This document shows, piece after piece, positions 16,416 through 25,652 of a stretch of DNA of 39,869 nucleotides. Made by a program: the position numbers and the translations under genes. Positions within the stretch are counted from its first letter, which is position 1. Every line of letters starts with the position of its first letter. The DNA lies in assembly GCF_003205875.1 (NCBI RefSeq), contig NZ_PUBZ01000112.1, positions 1-39,869 of the forward strand. Direction: 5' to 3'. The notes beneath the pieces were generated by a model. The model was not told the origin of the DNA. It ran no database searches and saw nothing but the letters and a program-made list of their open reading frames with translations. The DNA is from Herpetosiphon llansteffanensis. Its GTDB lineage: Bacteria > Chloroflexota > Chloroflexia > Chloroflexales > Herpetosiphonaceae.

Positions 16416-16660
16416 CGCATGCATAGGAGCGAACTATGGCGTGTGCACAGGACAGGGATGCTGGCTAGGGAGTGGCGGAAAAGGTCGAGAACACCGCACC
16501 TCTTTCCCTCCTGATCAGTCAACACCCTACATTAACGGCGAGGAATCTTATGGCACAATATCGTTTTGCATACACGCGCCACAACACGATTGAACCTGTA
16601 ATTAGGTAGTAGTCCTCAAACAGCATTTGGAAATACGTAGGACGGCCGATATCCATATCA

Positions 16661-16686
16661 GGACTGTATGGTCTACAGTCCTTTTT
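16661..16686 (+). terminator. Rho-independent terminator upstream of the ssp operon
   Basis: GGACTGTA, 5-nt loop, TACAGTCC (8 perfect pairs), followed directly by TTTTT. It would end transcripts from the zinc-ribbon gene and insulate the ssp promoter. Confidence 0.75.
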
Positions 16687-16748
16687 AACTCTCAAATCTC
16701 CACTTCCCCTCATTATGATTGCGAAACGTAGATCTAGGTTGACATATG

Positions 16749-16783
16749 ACCTCATCAGCGAGGTTCTGTCATCAGAATGACAG
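16749..16783. promoter_or_regulatory. Tandem inverted repeats upstream of the ssp promoter
   Basis: ACCTC-atcagc-GAGGT (16749-16764) is followed immediately by CTGTCAT-caga-ATGACAG (16766-16783). They lie about 75 bp upstream of the -10 box, outside the expected transcript, so they look like protein-binding sites rather than RNA hairpins. Confidence 0.4.
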
Positions 16784-16835
16784 GCGAGCTAGATTTCATC
16801 AATGGGCTGGTACGGGAAACCCTGTTAGATGAGAG

Positions 16836-16864
16836 TGAGGACTCAAGAGGGGCTATGTTATAAT
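16836..16864 (+). promoter_or_regulatory. Extended -10 promoter of the ssp operon
   Basis: TGTTATAAT (16856-16864) is a perfect extended -10 (TGnTATAAT). A -35 match at 16836-16841 is weak, as expected when the extended element is present. The predicted start at about 16871 leaves a leader of about 40 nt before sspB. Confidence 0.6.
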
Positions 16865-16912
16865 AGAATAGATACATGTGTTCACTTTTTTAGTAATTCG
16901 GAGCCTGATTCC

Positions 16913-17860
16913 ATGTCCTTACCCCTTGCCGACTTGCTGCCAGCTGGGGCAACCCCTACGTTTAGCGGCCATGAAACATTTGCCCTGCGCGGGAACTGGC
17001 TCAAGAAATCACATGATATTCTACGAACCACCCCCGACCTCTTCTATCGCCAAGATGCCTTTGTTTTGCTCGGCGTTGGGAAGAATATGGCGCAATCAAT
17101 TCGCTTTTGGGGTCGTGTCTGTGGCATTTTTGCTAAATCAGGGGATAGTCGTGGCCATGTCATTTCGAGTCTCGGGCACCACCTCTTTGACGATCGGGGA
17201 TGGGATCCATTTCTCGTGACACCGACCGCACGCTGGCTGCTGCATTGGCGGATAGCAGCGCGACCTGAAACAACCTTCACCTGGTTCTACGTCTTCAATA
17301 TGTTACGGGGCGGCGATTTTGCAATCCCTGATCTTGCCAAAGAAATCACGGACTTTGTTGACCGCCAAGGGATGCGTCCACCTTCCGAGACCACGCTCCG
17401 GCGCGATATTGAATGCCTAGTCAGTTGCTACTGCCCGCCTGAGGCAGGGAGTGCCGCTTTATCGGAAGATGCCCTTGCGTGTCCTTTGCTCAGTCTTGGA
17501 CTTATCCAGATGCTTCCTGGGCAGCAGCGATACCGATTGAGCATTGGTACTCGCCTCGATCTTCCGCTAGAAATTGTCGCGTTTGCCATTCGAGAGCAGA
17601 TGCAACGGCTCAATCGAAAAACCATCGCATTTAGCGACCTCGCGTATGCACACGGCTCGCCAGGGCGCGTTTTTCGATTAGACGAAGATACCCTCCTCAG
17701 TTATGTGACGCGCATCCATGAGGTCACCAACAACGCAGCCTATTACTCTGATCAAGCTGGCATTCGGCACGTCGCTTGGCCGACGATTGATGACCCAGAA
17801 ATAGCACACCACTTACTCACGCAGGCGTTTGACAGCGAGGCTCGTTATGTCAGTTATTGA
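16913..17860 (+). CDS. sspB: SspB-like DUF4007 protein, DNA phosphorothioation nickase
   Basis: 315 residues from ATG 16913 (CGGAG 9 nt upstream; the longer open frame to 16829 has no ribosome binding site and would start before the transcript). The N-terminal motif FSGHETFALRGNWLKK (residues 17-32) is the signature I associate with DUF4007 proteins. DUF4007 proteins beside a P-loop ATPase and a PAPS-reductase-like protein are SspB of the SspABCD single-strand phosphorothioate system, where SspB is reported as the DNA nickase that opens the strand for sulfur exchange. The rest is a mixed helical protein with a winged-helix-like middle (FAIPDLAKEITDFVDRQGMR). It overlaps the next gene by 14 nt. 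Known from the family: role in PT modification. Inferred: that it acts here in the same way. Confidence 0.82.
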   Translation: MSLPLADLLPAGATPTFSGHETFALRGNWLKKSHDILRTTPDLFYRQDAFVLLGVGKNMAQSIRFWGRVCGIFAKSGDSRGHVISSLGHHLFDDRGWDPFLVTPTARWLLHWRIAARPETTFTWFYVFNMLRGGDFAIPDLAKEITDFVDRQGMRPPSETTLRRDIECLVSCYCPPEAGSAALSEDALACPLLSLGLIQMLPGQQRYRLSIGTRLDLPLEIVAFAIREQMQRLNRKTIAFSDLAYAHGSPGRVFRLDEDTLLSYVTRIHEVTNNAAYYSDQAGIRHVAWPTIDDPEIAHHLLTQAFDSEARYVSY

Positions 17861-20800
17861 TACTCCTTTGCCCATTGCGACGCGCTATACGCGCTCTATT
17901 CATATCTTGCATGATTTTTCCAATGATCAGGTGGGCGTTCACGACTATCAAGCCACGCCGCTGGTTATTCAAACAGTATCGCGTGTACTTGAGGGTTTGT
18001 CTCCACACGCAACGGCACGGGCGTTTTCAATCATTGGCCCCTATGGTGCAGGCAAATCAGCATTCGCGATTTTCTTAGCCCACTATCTGCAAGCACCTCA
18101 GACCCTGCGGCGCCAGCTCCTTGAGAAACATGCCACTGATGGTATTCCGAGTACTCTGTCCTATGATGCACCGAGTCTCTTATCATTAAAAATTAGTGGA
18201 AACAATGAGTCACTTCGTTATTCCATCTTACGTGGGCTCTTGGATCTTTTTGAGGCAACGTCGTTTCTCGATGATAAACGCCTCAAGTTACCCCGCAGTA
18301 TTGCAGCGGCGCTTGACGAGGATGTCAGTCCACAACAGGTCGCTCAATTCCTCAGTGAAACCAGCGCTTTAGTGAAGGAACGGAGCGCGTTTCAAGGGAT
18401 CGCTATCATTATTGATGAGCTTGGACAATTCCTCTATTATGCCTCACGGCAGGGCGATGAGCAGGACTTATTTGTCTTACAAACCATTGCTGAAATGGCG
18501 GCCCGCAGTGGTACGACTCCTATCATCATTGTGACGATTCTCCATCAAGCCTTCGAACGGTATGCGAGTACGTCTGGGATAGCTCGACGGGCCGAATGGG
18601 CAAAAGTTCAAGGGCGATTTGCGGAACTTCCTTTTCAAGAACCACCGGTGCAGATCCTGCGAATCGTCGCTCGGGCACTGTGTCCTGATCCGACACGGGA
18701 CCCATATGCAGCCGTACGCCAGGCGTGGGCCGAAGAATTTACACCACTCACCGAATCGTTGGGGTTACGACCGCCCGAAATTACCCTCGATGATTGGAAA
18801 ATACTTCTTGCGAGAACCTATCCACTGCATCCCACGGTGCTCGTGGCGCTGCCCCCACTTTTTCGTCAGTTGGCCCAAAATGAACGGTCACTATTTGCAT
18901 TTCTTACCGCGCCGGAGCCCCATAGTGTCCCTGATGTAGTCCAGAGTAGCGCTGATACCAGCACTGAGATGCCGATCTATCGCCTTACCCACTTGTATAA
19001 CTACGTGCACACGAATCTTGGCGCGAGCCTATTTGGCCGCGCACGAGCACAACGGTGGGCTGAATTAGCAGAGGCGCTGGCACAGGTAGGCGATACATCG
19101 CTGGTCACATCCGATGTTTTAACCATCATTGGCACATTAGGAGCATTGGGGCAAACGTACGGATTAAGGGCAAGTCGTGAGCAAATTACGTTTGCCCTCC
19201 GCGATCGCTCTGATCATCCTGCCATTGATGCTGAATTGGACGGACTCAGCAAACGGAAACTTGTCACGTATCGCCAACACCGTGACAGCTATATTGTGTG
19301 GGAAGGAAGCGATCTCGATATCGATGGCCTTGCTCAATCAGCACGTCAGGTGCTTGGCAATACTGTTAGTTTAGTTAGCCTGCTCCAACACCACGCCGAT
19401 ACGGCTCCTTTATTAGCCCGGCGCCATAGTTACGTCACCGGAGCAACGCGTTCGTTTTCAGTTCGCTATGTTGATATCGCCTATCTTCTCTCAAATCCTT
19501 CGGTTACCCCGGAGGATGACGGCGAACTGCTGTATGTTGTGCCGGCAGACGACAGCGAACTGAATGCAGGGTATACATGGGCAACCGATCGCACGCATCA
19601 TCACGAAAACCATCGCATTATCGCGTTACCCCATCGTATCCGTGAACTCCGCGATCTGCTCTTGGATGTTGCAGCGCTGCGGCAAATCCTTAATGAACGC
19701 CCTGAGTTGGAGAGTGACCGTACAGCGCGGCGTGAAGTATCAAGCCGTCTTGCAGAGGCCCAGCAACTTCTTGCGCATACGATTGCAGAGACCTATGCGC
19801 CTGGCCGTAGTCGATGGTTTCGCCTTGGACACGAGGTTGATGTCCAAACAGCACGCCAGGTCGATGACCTCTTATCCCAGGCATGCGATGAAACCTATCA
19901 TGCAACACCCCATATCTGGAACGAACTGATCGTCCGTCGCCAACTTTCAGCGGCGACGGCAAAAGCTCGGCGCAATCTTGTTGAGGCGCTGTTAAATCAC
20001 GCCGATAAAGAAATCCTGGGCATAGAGGGATATCCGCCAGAACGTGCTATCTATGAAAGCGTGCTGCGACAAGGCACGTTTCATCGGTTAGACAGCGATG
20101 GGAACTGGTATATTGGGGAACCCACCAATGATGATCCTTTGCACATTAAGCCAACATGGGACGTGATGGAGCGCTTCATCGCGGAAAGTGATGCAGAGCC
20201 CCGTCCGTTGGTTGATCTTTTTAAACGCATTGAGCAGCCTCCCTACGGAGTCAAACTTGGCCTCGCACCCCTGCTCTTCGCGCTTCTATACGCGACCCAT
20301 GCCGGCGAAATCGTCATCTATGAGCGTGGAAGCTTTGCGCCAATTATCGACACCGCATTGTTCGAGCGCTTGTTGGCCAGACCAGATGTGTTCTCCATCC
20401 GCTTGAGTCACGCTAAGGGATCGCGGTTTGCCATCTATGAGCGATTAGCACGAACATTAGCGCCGCAGGCGTTGAACCAACGTGTGCAACCAGCCTTGGT
20501 TGCGGCATCGCTGCCACTGTTTCGGTTATTCCGTAGTTTGCCGGACTTTAGTAAGGCAACCAAGCGTATCAGCAAGCCTAGTCAAGCCATTCGTGCCGCA
20601 TTACGTGAAGCGCGTGCACCGGATGAGCTGTTGTTTGAAAAACTCCCCATTGCGTGTGGCTTTGCCCCATTTATGGCGGACGAAGTCCTTAATGAGATGC
20701 GGGTTGACATGTTCTTCTCGGCCTTGCGAACTGGACTCGAAGAATTACAACAGGCCTATCCACAGTTGCTCACGCATATTCGTGAATGTATTCATCAGGC

Positions 20801-21338
20801 ATTTGAAACATCTACCGTTGAAACTAATGCCTTGCGTGCTGAACTCAGTGAACGCTATACCCTGATTGCAACATCAACGGGGGACACTCTGATCCGAGCT
20901 CTCGGCGTACGGTTGGAAACGGCGGATCATGGCAATGCGTGGGTGCATAGCGTTGCAACCTTGGTTGCGAAACGTCCGCCGGATACTTGGACTGATCATG
21001 ACATCGCAACCTTTGAAAGTGCAATTAATGATTTAGGTCGTCGGTTCCGCGTCACCGAACAAGTGGCAGTGGCAGCCCAAACGATTAGCCCCGAAGCACG
21101 GGTGCTGAGAGTTGGGGTAGCGAGTGGGCAGGGCGAACATAGTCGTGTTGTCCGTGTATCAAATCCAAAAGATCCAAAAATGGCACAACTCCACAATGAA
21201 CTCCGTGATGTGCTTGCGCGCTATGGTACACTTACCAAAGAACAACAAACAGCAGTATTAGCTGAACTGTTGGATCCTCTTCTGACCGAAAATATCGCAG
21301 TTGATCTGATCCCAAAGGATGCTACTTCTCATGACTGA
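17847..21338 (+). CDS. sspC: SspC-like P-loop ATPase of phosphorothioation system
   Basis: 1163 residues from ATG 17847, which has GCGAGG 6 nt upstream and overlaps the sspB stop; TTG 17829 is a poorer start. Walker A is GPYGAGKS (residues 64-71) and Walker B is AIIIDELG with D190-E191. The ATPase occupies roughly the first 350 residues and looks like an AAA/ORC-type module. The long remainder is helical with winged-helix-like segments and no nuclease motif I could identify. Position between the DUF4007 gene and the PAPS-reductase-like gene defines it as SspC, the ATPase that drives the modification complex. Its stop overlaps the next start by 8 nt (ATGACTGA), so translation is probably coupled. 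The SspC name rests on gene order plus ATPase motifs. Confidence 0.8.
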   Translation: MSVIDTPLPIATRYTRSIHILHDFSNDQVGVHDYQATPLVIQTVSRVLEGLSPHATARAFSIIGPYGAGKSAFAIFLAHYLQAPQTLRRQLLEKHATDGIPSTLSYDAPSLLSLKISGNNESLRYSILRGLLDLFEATSFLDDKRLKLPRSIAAALDEDVSPQQVAQFLSETSALVKERSAFQGIAIIIDELGQFLYYASRQGDEQDLFVLQTIAEMAARSGTTPIIIVTILHQAFERYASTSGIARRAEWAKVQGRFAELPFQEPPVQILRIVARALCPDPTRDPYAAVRQAWAEEFTPLTESLGLRPPEITLDDWKILLARTYPLHPTVLVALPPLFRQLAQNERSLFAFLTAPEPHSVPDVVQSSADTSTEMPIYRLTHLYNYVHTNLGASLFGRARAQRWAELAEALAQVGDTSLVTSDVLTIIGTLGALGQTYGLRASREQITFALRDRSDHPAIDAELDGLSKRKLVTYRQHRDSYIVWEGSDLDIDGLAQSARQVLGNTVSLVSLLQHHADTAPLLARRHSYVTGATRSFSVRYVDIAYLLSNPSVTPEDDGELLYVVPADDSELNAGYTWATDRTHHHENHRIIALPHRIRELRDLLLDVAALRQILNERPELESDRTARREVSSRLAEAQQLLAHTIAETYAPGRSRWFRLGHEVDVQTARQVDDLLSQACDETYHATPHIWNELIVRRQLSAATAKARRNLVEALLNHADKEILGIEGYPPERAIYESVLRQGTFHRLDSDGNWYIGEPTNDDPLHIKPTWDVMERFIAESDAEPRPLVDLFKRIEQPPYGVKLGLAPLLFALLYATHAGEIVIYERGSFAPIIDTALFERLLARPDVFSIRLSHAKGSRFAIYERLARTLAPQALNQRVQPALVAASLPLFRLFRSLPDFSKATKRISKPSQAIRAALREARAPDELLFEKLPIACGFAPFMADEVLNEMRVDMFFSALRTGLEELQQAYPQLLTHIRECIHQAFETSTVETNALRAELSERYTLIATSTGDTLIRALGVRLETADHGNAWVHSVATLVAKRPPDTWTDHDIATFESAINDLGRRFRVTEQVAVAAQTISPEARVLRVGVASGQGEHSRVVRVSNPKDPKMAQLHNELRDVLARYGTLTKEQQTAVLAELLDPLLTENIAVDLIPKDATSHD

Positions 21339-22161
21339 GCATAAACCTATTTCCGATTGGGCATCGCTTCCAGGACGACACATTGTCAACCTGAGTGGTG
21401 GTAAAGATAGTACCGCCTTAGCGATCTACTTGAAGGATCATATTCCGCAACTTGAATATATCTTCTGCGATACGCATAAAGAGCTTCCCGAAACCTATGA
21501 ATACCTCGATAAGCTTGAGGCGTTCCTCCAAAAACCGATTGCCCGGCTGAATCCAGACCGAGGATTCGACCATTGGTTGGATATGTACGGTGGCATGTTA
21601 CCCTCGGCGCAGGTTCGCTGGTGTACGAGAAAGCTTAAAATTGAGCCGTTTGAGGCCTACGTTGGGAATGAGGTTATTTGGAGCTATGTCGGTATTCGGG
21701 CTGATGAAGGCCGAAGCGGGTATGAGTCCACGAAACCCAATATTACACCTGTCTTCCCCTTCAAAGAGCATGGGCTCAATATTACGGATATTGAGCGCAT
21801 TCTTGCTGAGAGCGGCATGGGGTTGCCTGAATATTACAGTTGGCGACAACGCAGTGGCTGTTTTTTCTGTTTTTACCAGAGAACCGGAGAATGGGTAGGA
21901 CTTAAAGAACGGCACCCTGATCTCTATGACGAAGCAAAAAAATATGAATCAGAAGGCGGGAGCGAACAGTTCTATTGGCGGCAGCGCGAAAGTCTCGCCG
22001 AATTAGAACACCCCGATCGCCTCAAGCAAATTAAGCGCGATCACATTATTCGTCTTGAAGAAGAGCGGCTGCGTCGCCCAGATCGAACGCTGCTTGACCT
22101 CGTTGGCAAGGTACTCGATGATGAGGACGATGACAAAGGCTGTGATATCTGTCATTTGTAA
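21331..22161 (+). CDS. sspD: SspD/DndC-like ATP-pyrophosphatase sulfurtransferase (PAPS reductase family)
   Basis: 276 residues from ATG 21331, chosen over in-frame ATG 21319 because AAAGGA sits 11 nt before it and the overlap with sspC is then the usual ATGACTGA. The PP-loop SGGKDST (residues 22-28) binds ATP. The WCTRKLK motif with C98 and the pair C177-x-x-C180 (GCFFCFYQ) are typical of the PAPS-reductase/DndC group and are likely iron-sulfur ligands. A further CDIC pair (C271, C274) closes the protein. In Dnd/Ssp systems this protein activates the DNA backbone by adenylation and delivers sulfur received from a cysteine desulfurase (DndA/SspA/IscS). It is short compared with many DndC proteins, as expected for SspD. 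No desulfurase gene is in the window. Confidence 0.88.
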   Translation: MTEHKPISDWASLPGRHIVNLSGGKDSTALAIYLKDHIPQLEYIFCDTHKELPETYEYLDKLEAFLQKPIARLNPDRGFDHWLDMYGGMLPSAQVRWCTRKLKIEPFEAYVGNEVIWSYVGIRADEGRSGYESTKPNITPVFPFKEHGLNITDIERILAESGMGLPEYYSWRQRSGCFFCFYQRTGEWVGLKERHPDLYDEAKKYESEGGSEQFYWRQRESLAELEHPDRLKQIKRDHIIRLEEERLRRPDRTLLDLVGKVLDDEDDDKGCDICHL

Positions 22162-22192
22162 GCTGATTCTTTGCTAACATAAGAGGGAGATC

Positions 22193-23959
22193 ATGCATAC
22201 AAACCCTTTCGTAACCTACCTCAATCGATATACAACCGTCTCCTCAGATCACGAAGCGGCCTTTGATGAATTTGTAACCCAATTTCACCCGGTAGAGTTT
22301 CCAAAGTTGCAGTTGCAAACGAAGGTTGAAGCGTTTGTACGCTTGACCTTCAAGCGCCCCAATCCACCATCGATTATTTTGACAGGCAACGCAGGTGATG
22401 GAAAAACCTATCTGTGTCGACAAATAATTGAGACCTTTACTGGTAAGAAACTGAACGATTGGTCGGATAATGTTGATTGGCCGATCGAACATAGTGGTCA
22501 ACACCTACGCGTAATCAAAGATTTTTCCGAGATGGAGGAATCAGTTGGCAAGCAAGTTTTAGAAGAGCTTGCGGCACAACTGACGCAACCAAAGCCGACA
22601 ATGATCTTTTTGTTGGCAGCCAATGAGGGCCGTTTACGTGCTGCACTTAATGGGGATCCGCTGTCGCAACTTCGGGATAACGTTTTTAAACAACTAGCTA
22701 ACGGTCCTGAAGTTGATAACCACCAACTTGTAGTGATTAACCTGAATAATGTAGCAACATCGGCGTTTGTGGATCAAGTTCTATCATGGATGACGGAACC
22801 TGATCATTGGATCAGTTGCGCCCATCGATCATCACCACATGAATGCCCAATTCATGTTAATGCTCAACGTCTTGCCCAACCCCATATAAGAGCACGTGTC
22901 CGATTCCTGTACCGAATCCTTGAACATTTGGGCATTCATGTCACCATTCGTGACATGCTCATCCATCTTGCCTACACCATCACTGGTGGACAGGATTGCA
23001 GTACGTTAAGTGCGACACCGGAACGATTTCGATGGTCATATCATCAATTCGCTTACTATCAAAACCTCCTTGGTGAATCGGCAGATGAAGCATTTCGGCG
23101 CAAGTCAGTTGTGATCCGCCATCTACGTCGCCTTAATTTAGGGAAGCATTCCTATTTTCGCATTGATGATTTCATCGTTAACGGACGTGCTGAGAACCCA
23201 GATATTCAATCGCAGCACGATATACTTTTCGCTCCGCAGATTGATCTAGGTATCACTGTATTTCAGCAGGAACTCGCAAGTTATTTGCGAAGCGGCAAAT
23301 CAGTTGCCGCAGATGGCGAAGATCATGCGCTACTTACGTGGCTCCCACATTGCCGTCGCAAACTCTTTTTCGAGCTCAATTACCCTGCACTGACCGATCA
23401 TCTTTTCTCATTTACGTATCTACCGATGTATTTTCGCTTGCTGGCAGGGGATCAACAGGTACGCGAGCGCGGTGTAAAGGCATTAGTTCTGGGTTTAAAT
23501 CGGGCATTTACAAGCTTGTATCTGATTGATACGGTCTATTTGTATATCACATCACATTATGCTCATTCAGGTGAACAATCTATCCCCTTGATTCAATTTC
23601 GTATTCCTAGTGATAACATCTCATTGGAGCGCACTAAGATTGATAAATCAGTGATTGATGTAGATACTGATCAACTCGTGCTTGAGATTTATCCCCCGCC
23701 TAGGGTGCAGGCTGAACCGATACGCTGGCCATTAGATCTCTTGAAATTTGAATATCTGATGCGCCGCTCCGAAGGGAGTACGGCAGATATTCTTGCTCGT
23801 GAGTGTGAGTTGGCAATTCAGCAATTCAAAAGCGAACTGCTTCATCGATTTGGCGGTGGTCTATCCCTTGAAAAGGATCTACGGTTTTTTGCTCCAGCCG
23901 GAAATGAATACACCATTCATACATTGCAAATTACAGCAACCGAATCGGAAGGTAACTAA
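22193..23959 (+). CDS. sspF: SspF/DptF-like ATPase, phosphorothioate-dependent restriction
   Basis: 588 residues. ATG 22193 follows AGAGGGAGA by 2-4 nt; the gap from sspD is only 31 nt. Walker A is GNAGDGKT (residues 65-72), and a hydrophobic strand TMIFLLAANEGR follows at about 137-148, as in P-loop ATPases of the DptF type. The remainder is helical, with no nuclease signature recognised. DptF/DndF acts with the G and H proteins to restrict DNA that lacks phosphorothioates. In the sspBCD-linked version the set is called SspFGH and is reported to damage unmodified DNA and block phage replication. The assignment relies on ATPase motifs, size and its place before a DptG-sized and a giant FtsK-type gene. 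The stop TAA overlaps the next ATG (TAATG). Confidence 0.75.
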   Translation: MHTNPFVTYLNRYTTVSSDHEAAFDEFVTQFHPVEFPKLQLQTKVEAFVRLTFKRPNPPSIILTGNAGDGKTYLCRQIIETFTGKKLNDWSDNVDWPIEHSGQHLRVIKDFSEMEESVGKQVLEELAAQLTQPKPTMIFLLAANEGRLRAALNGDPLSQLRDNVFKQLANGPEVDNHQLVVINLNNVATSAFVDQVLSWMTEPDHWISCAHRSSPHECPIHVNAQRLAQPHIRARVRFLYRILEHLGIHVTIRDMLIHLAYTITGGQDCSTLSATPERFRWSYHQFAYYQNLLGESADEAFRRKSVVIRHLRRLNLGKHSYFRIDDFIVNGRAENPDIQSQHDILFAPQIDLGITVFQQELASYLRSGKSVAADGEDHALLTWLPHCRRKLFFELNYPALTDHLFSFTYLPMYFRLLAGDQQVRERGVKALVLGLNRAFTSLYLIDTVYLYITSHYAHSGEQSIPLIQFRIPSDNISLERTKIDKSVIDVDTDQLVLEIYPPPRVQAEPIRWPLDLLKFEYLMRRSEGSTADILARECELAIQQFKSELLHRFGGGLSLEKDLRFFAPAGNEYTIHTLQITATESEGN

Positions 23960-25641
23960 TGAAGCAATACGGCAATACCGGCAATACCGATGATGTGAAA
24001 ACGGGATACCCGTTGGCAGCTTGGATTTGGGGTCACAGACTACGAGTTGGCCAGCATTGGATGGAGTATTTGCTGGAATTTCTCAATGTATTGGCTGGAT
24101 TCAATTACCAATTGGGACAAGGCATCGACCAAGATGTACGCTGTAAATTGAGCAATTATCAGCGCTTTAGTCGCTTAGGGCTACGGCGCTTTGTTTTTTA
24201 TGATGAGCACGAGAAGACACCTAATATCTATGATACAGCGGCTATGAAGCGCTTGCGTAAAGAATTAAGCCAAGTAACCTGGTTGATAAACGGGGACGGA
24301 TCAGGCGAGGAACCATTTTCGTTGGCCAAGAAGCTCTTGCGTTCCTTTTCCGCTGTCGAGGATCAACGCTCGTGGTATGCCAAATCTTTGTTACCGGTGC
24401 ATCATGAAATGTTGTTTTGGGAAGCATTGCGCAAAGGCGCAACCAAAGCCGAAAAAAATATTGATGTTAATGCGATTGATGAAGCCTCCTATGATAAGAA
24501 TATCACCTATAGTGATCGGAACTTCTTTGCCCGCGGCGGTGAACTCTATTACCTGATTTTATCCGCTGGAACGCAGTCACGGCAGCCTATTGGGCAGAGT
24601 ATTGAGAAATCCATCAACCAACTTTTGCTTGAGAGAAATACCTCATTAGGCACACTAGCCCGACATATCGACGCAACATGGCAAAGTGTCGTGAAGCTAG
24701 GTGAGATCGATGCAAACACTGGTAGCTTGGGCTGGCTCCTGGATCCTGACTGCGCATTGTATCGTCAGATTGCCGATGATGTATTCCAATTACTACAAGC
24801 ACCTCTGGATGCATTAGAAATGCTTGATATGCTTGCTCATATGATTGGCTTTCATTTAGTGTTATATATTTATCATCGTGCCCATCCTAACTCACATGCT
24901 CTAACGCATGCGGATGGCTCTTGCATGAGGACATGTCGACCTACTTTGATGATTGATCTCCAACATGGAGATGGACAACAAGCAATTCGGAATGTATCTG
25001 CCGCAACATTCCGTGATCAGGATACGATGATCCGACAAAAAGCCTCACGCTACGTCCAGGATCAGATTGGGTCTCGGCGAAAATATGATTCTACCTTAAT
25101 CGATATTCACGATAGCATTTCCGTGCAGTTTGGTTTTTCGTTATTACGCAAAACTACTCGTGATCTATTTACGGCACAGGTAGAGAAACTAGCAGATAGT
25201 GTCGCGGAAAACACGATAAGCTTTGATGTCGCCATTCAACAATATACTGACCAGCTCGAAAAGCTGTTATTCAATGATTTCGATAAGAACTTTAAGGGTG
25301 TTCACACAAAACTAGCGAAAGCGATTGGCTTTGTCGCTCCTTACAAAGGGCCAAATCCGCGCTTTGTGTTGAGTGATACACTGCTCCGAGCTATGACCTT
25401 CGCTATTATTCCAGTTAATCAATCATTTACCTTTCATACATTCTTGCAGCTGTTGTACGAACACTATGGATTGGTGATTGGCTATCAAGAGGCGAAACTC
25501 GCCGGACTTGTTGAACGCCATCGCATTAACAGCGAATACTACCAACGCAATACAACCGCGTTTCTGGAGAAACTTCAGCATGCAGGCCTGGCTGTTGAAT
25601 ATTCCGACGCCACAGCGCTGGTATTCGGCAGTAAAGTATAA
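23959..25641 (+). CDS. sspG: SspG/DptG-like component of PT-dependent restriction
   Basis: 560 residues. ATG 23959 overlaps the sspF stop by one base, and GGAAGG ends 6 nt before it. The protein is cytoplasmic and largely helical, with no Walker box, zinc site or nuclease motif I can point to. It starts MKQYGNTGNTDDVKTGYPLA and has an aromatic-rich N-terminal region (AAWIWGHRLRVGQHWMEYLL). Its name comes from context: it is the middle gene of a P-loop ATPase / unknown / giant FtsK-motor trio, the order of dptF-dptG-dptH and sspF-sspG-sspH. The family role is as a structural partner needed for restriction; the biochemical activity is unclear. It is followed after 11 nt by sspH. Confidence 0.65.
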   Translation: MKQYGNTGNTDDVKTGYPLAAWIWGHRLRVGQHWMEYLLEFLNVLAGFNYQLGQGIDQDVRCKLSNYQRFSRLGLRRFVFYDEHEKTPNIYDTAAMKRLRKELSQVTWLINGDGSGEEPFSLAKKLLRSFSAVEDQRSWYAKSLLPVHHEMLFWEALRKGATKAEKNIDVNAIDEASYDKNITYSDRNFFARGGELYYLILSAGTQSRQPIGQSIEKSINQLLLERNTSLGTLARHIDATWQSVVKLGEIDANTGSLGWLLDPDCALYRQIADDVFQLLQAPLDALEMLDMLAHMIGFHLVLYIYHRAHPNSHALTHADGSCMRTCRPTLMIDLQHGDGQQAIRNVSAATFRDQDTMIRQKASRYVQDQIGSRRKYDSTLIDIHDSISVQFGFSLLRKTTRDLFTAQVEKLADSVAENTISFDVAIQQYTDQLEKLLFNDFDKNFKGVHTKLAKAIGFVAPYKGPNPRFVLSDTLLRAMTFAIIPVNQSFTFHTFLQLLYEHYGLVIGYQEAKLAGLVERHRINSEYYQRNTTAFLEKLQHAGLAVEYSDATALVFGSKV

Positions 25642-25652
25642 GGGTGTCTTGA

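Larger units (their letters stand above)
16416..16912 (+). promoter_or_regulatory. Intergenic control region of the ssp operon
   Basis: Almost 500 bp without a convincing gene (only a 10-codon open frame at about 16437 with AGGAG). It contains a terminator at 16661-16686, two adjacent inverted repeats at 16749-16783 and a promoter at 16859-16864. Together these separate the defence operon from the upstream accessory genes. Confidence 0.6.
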
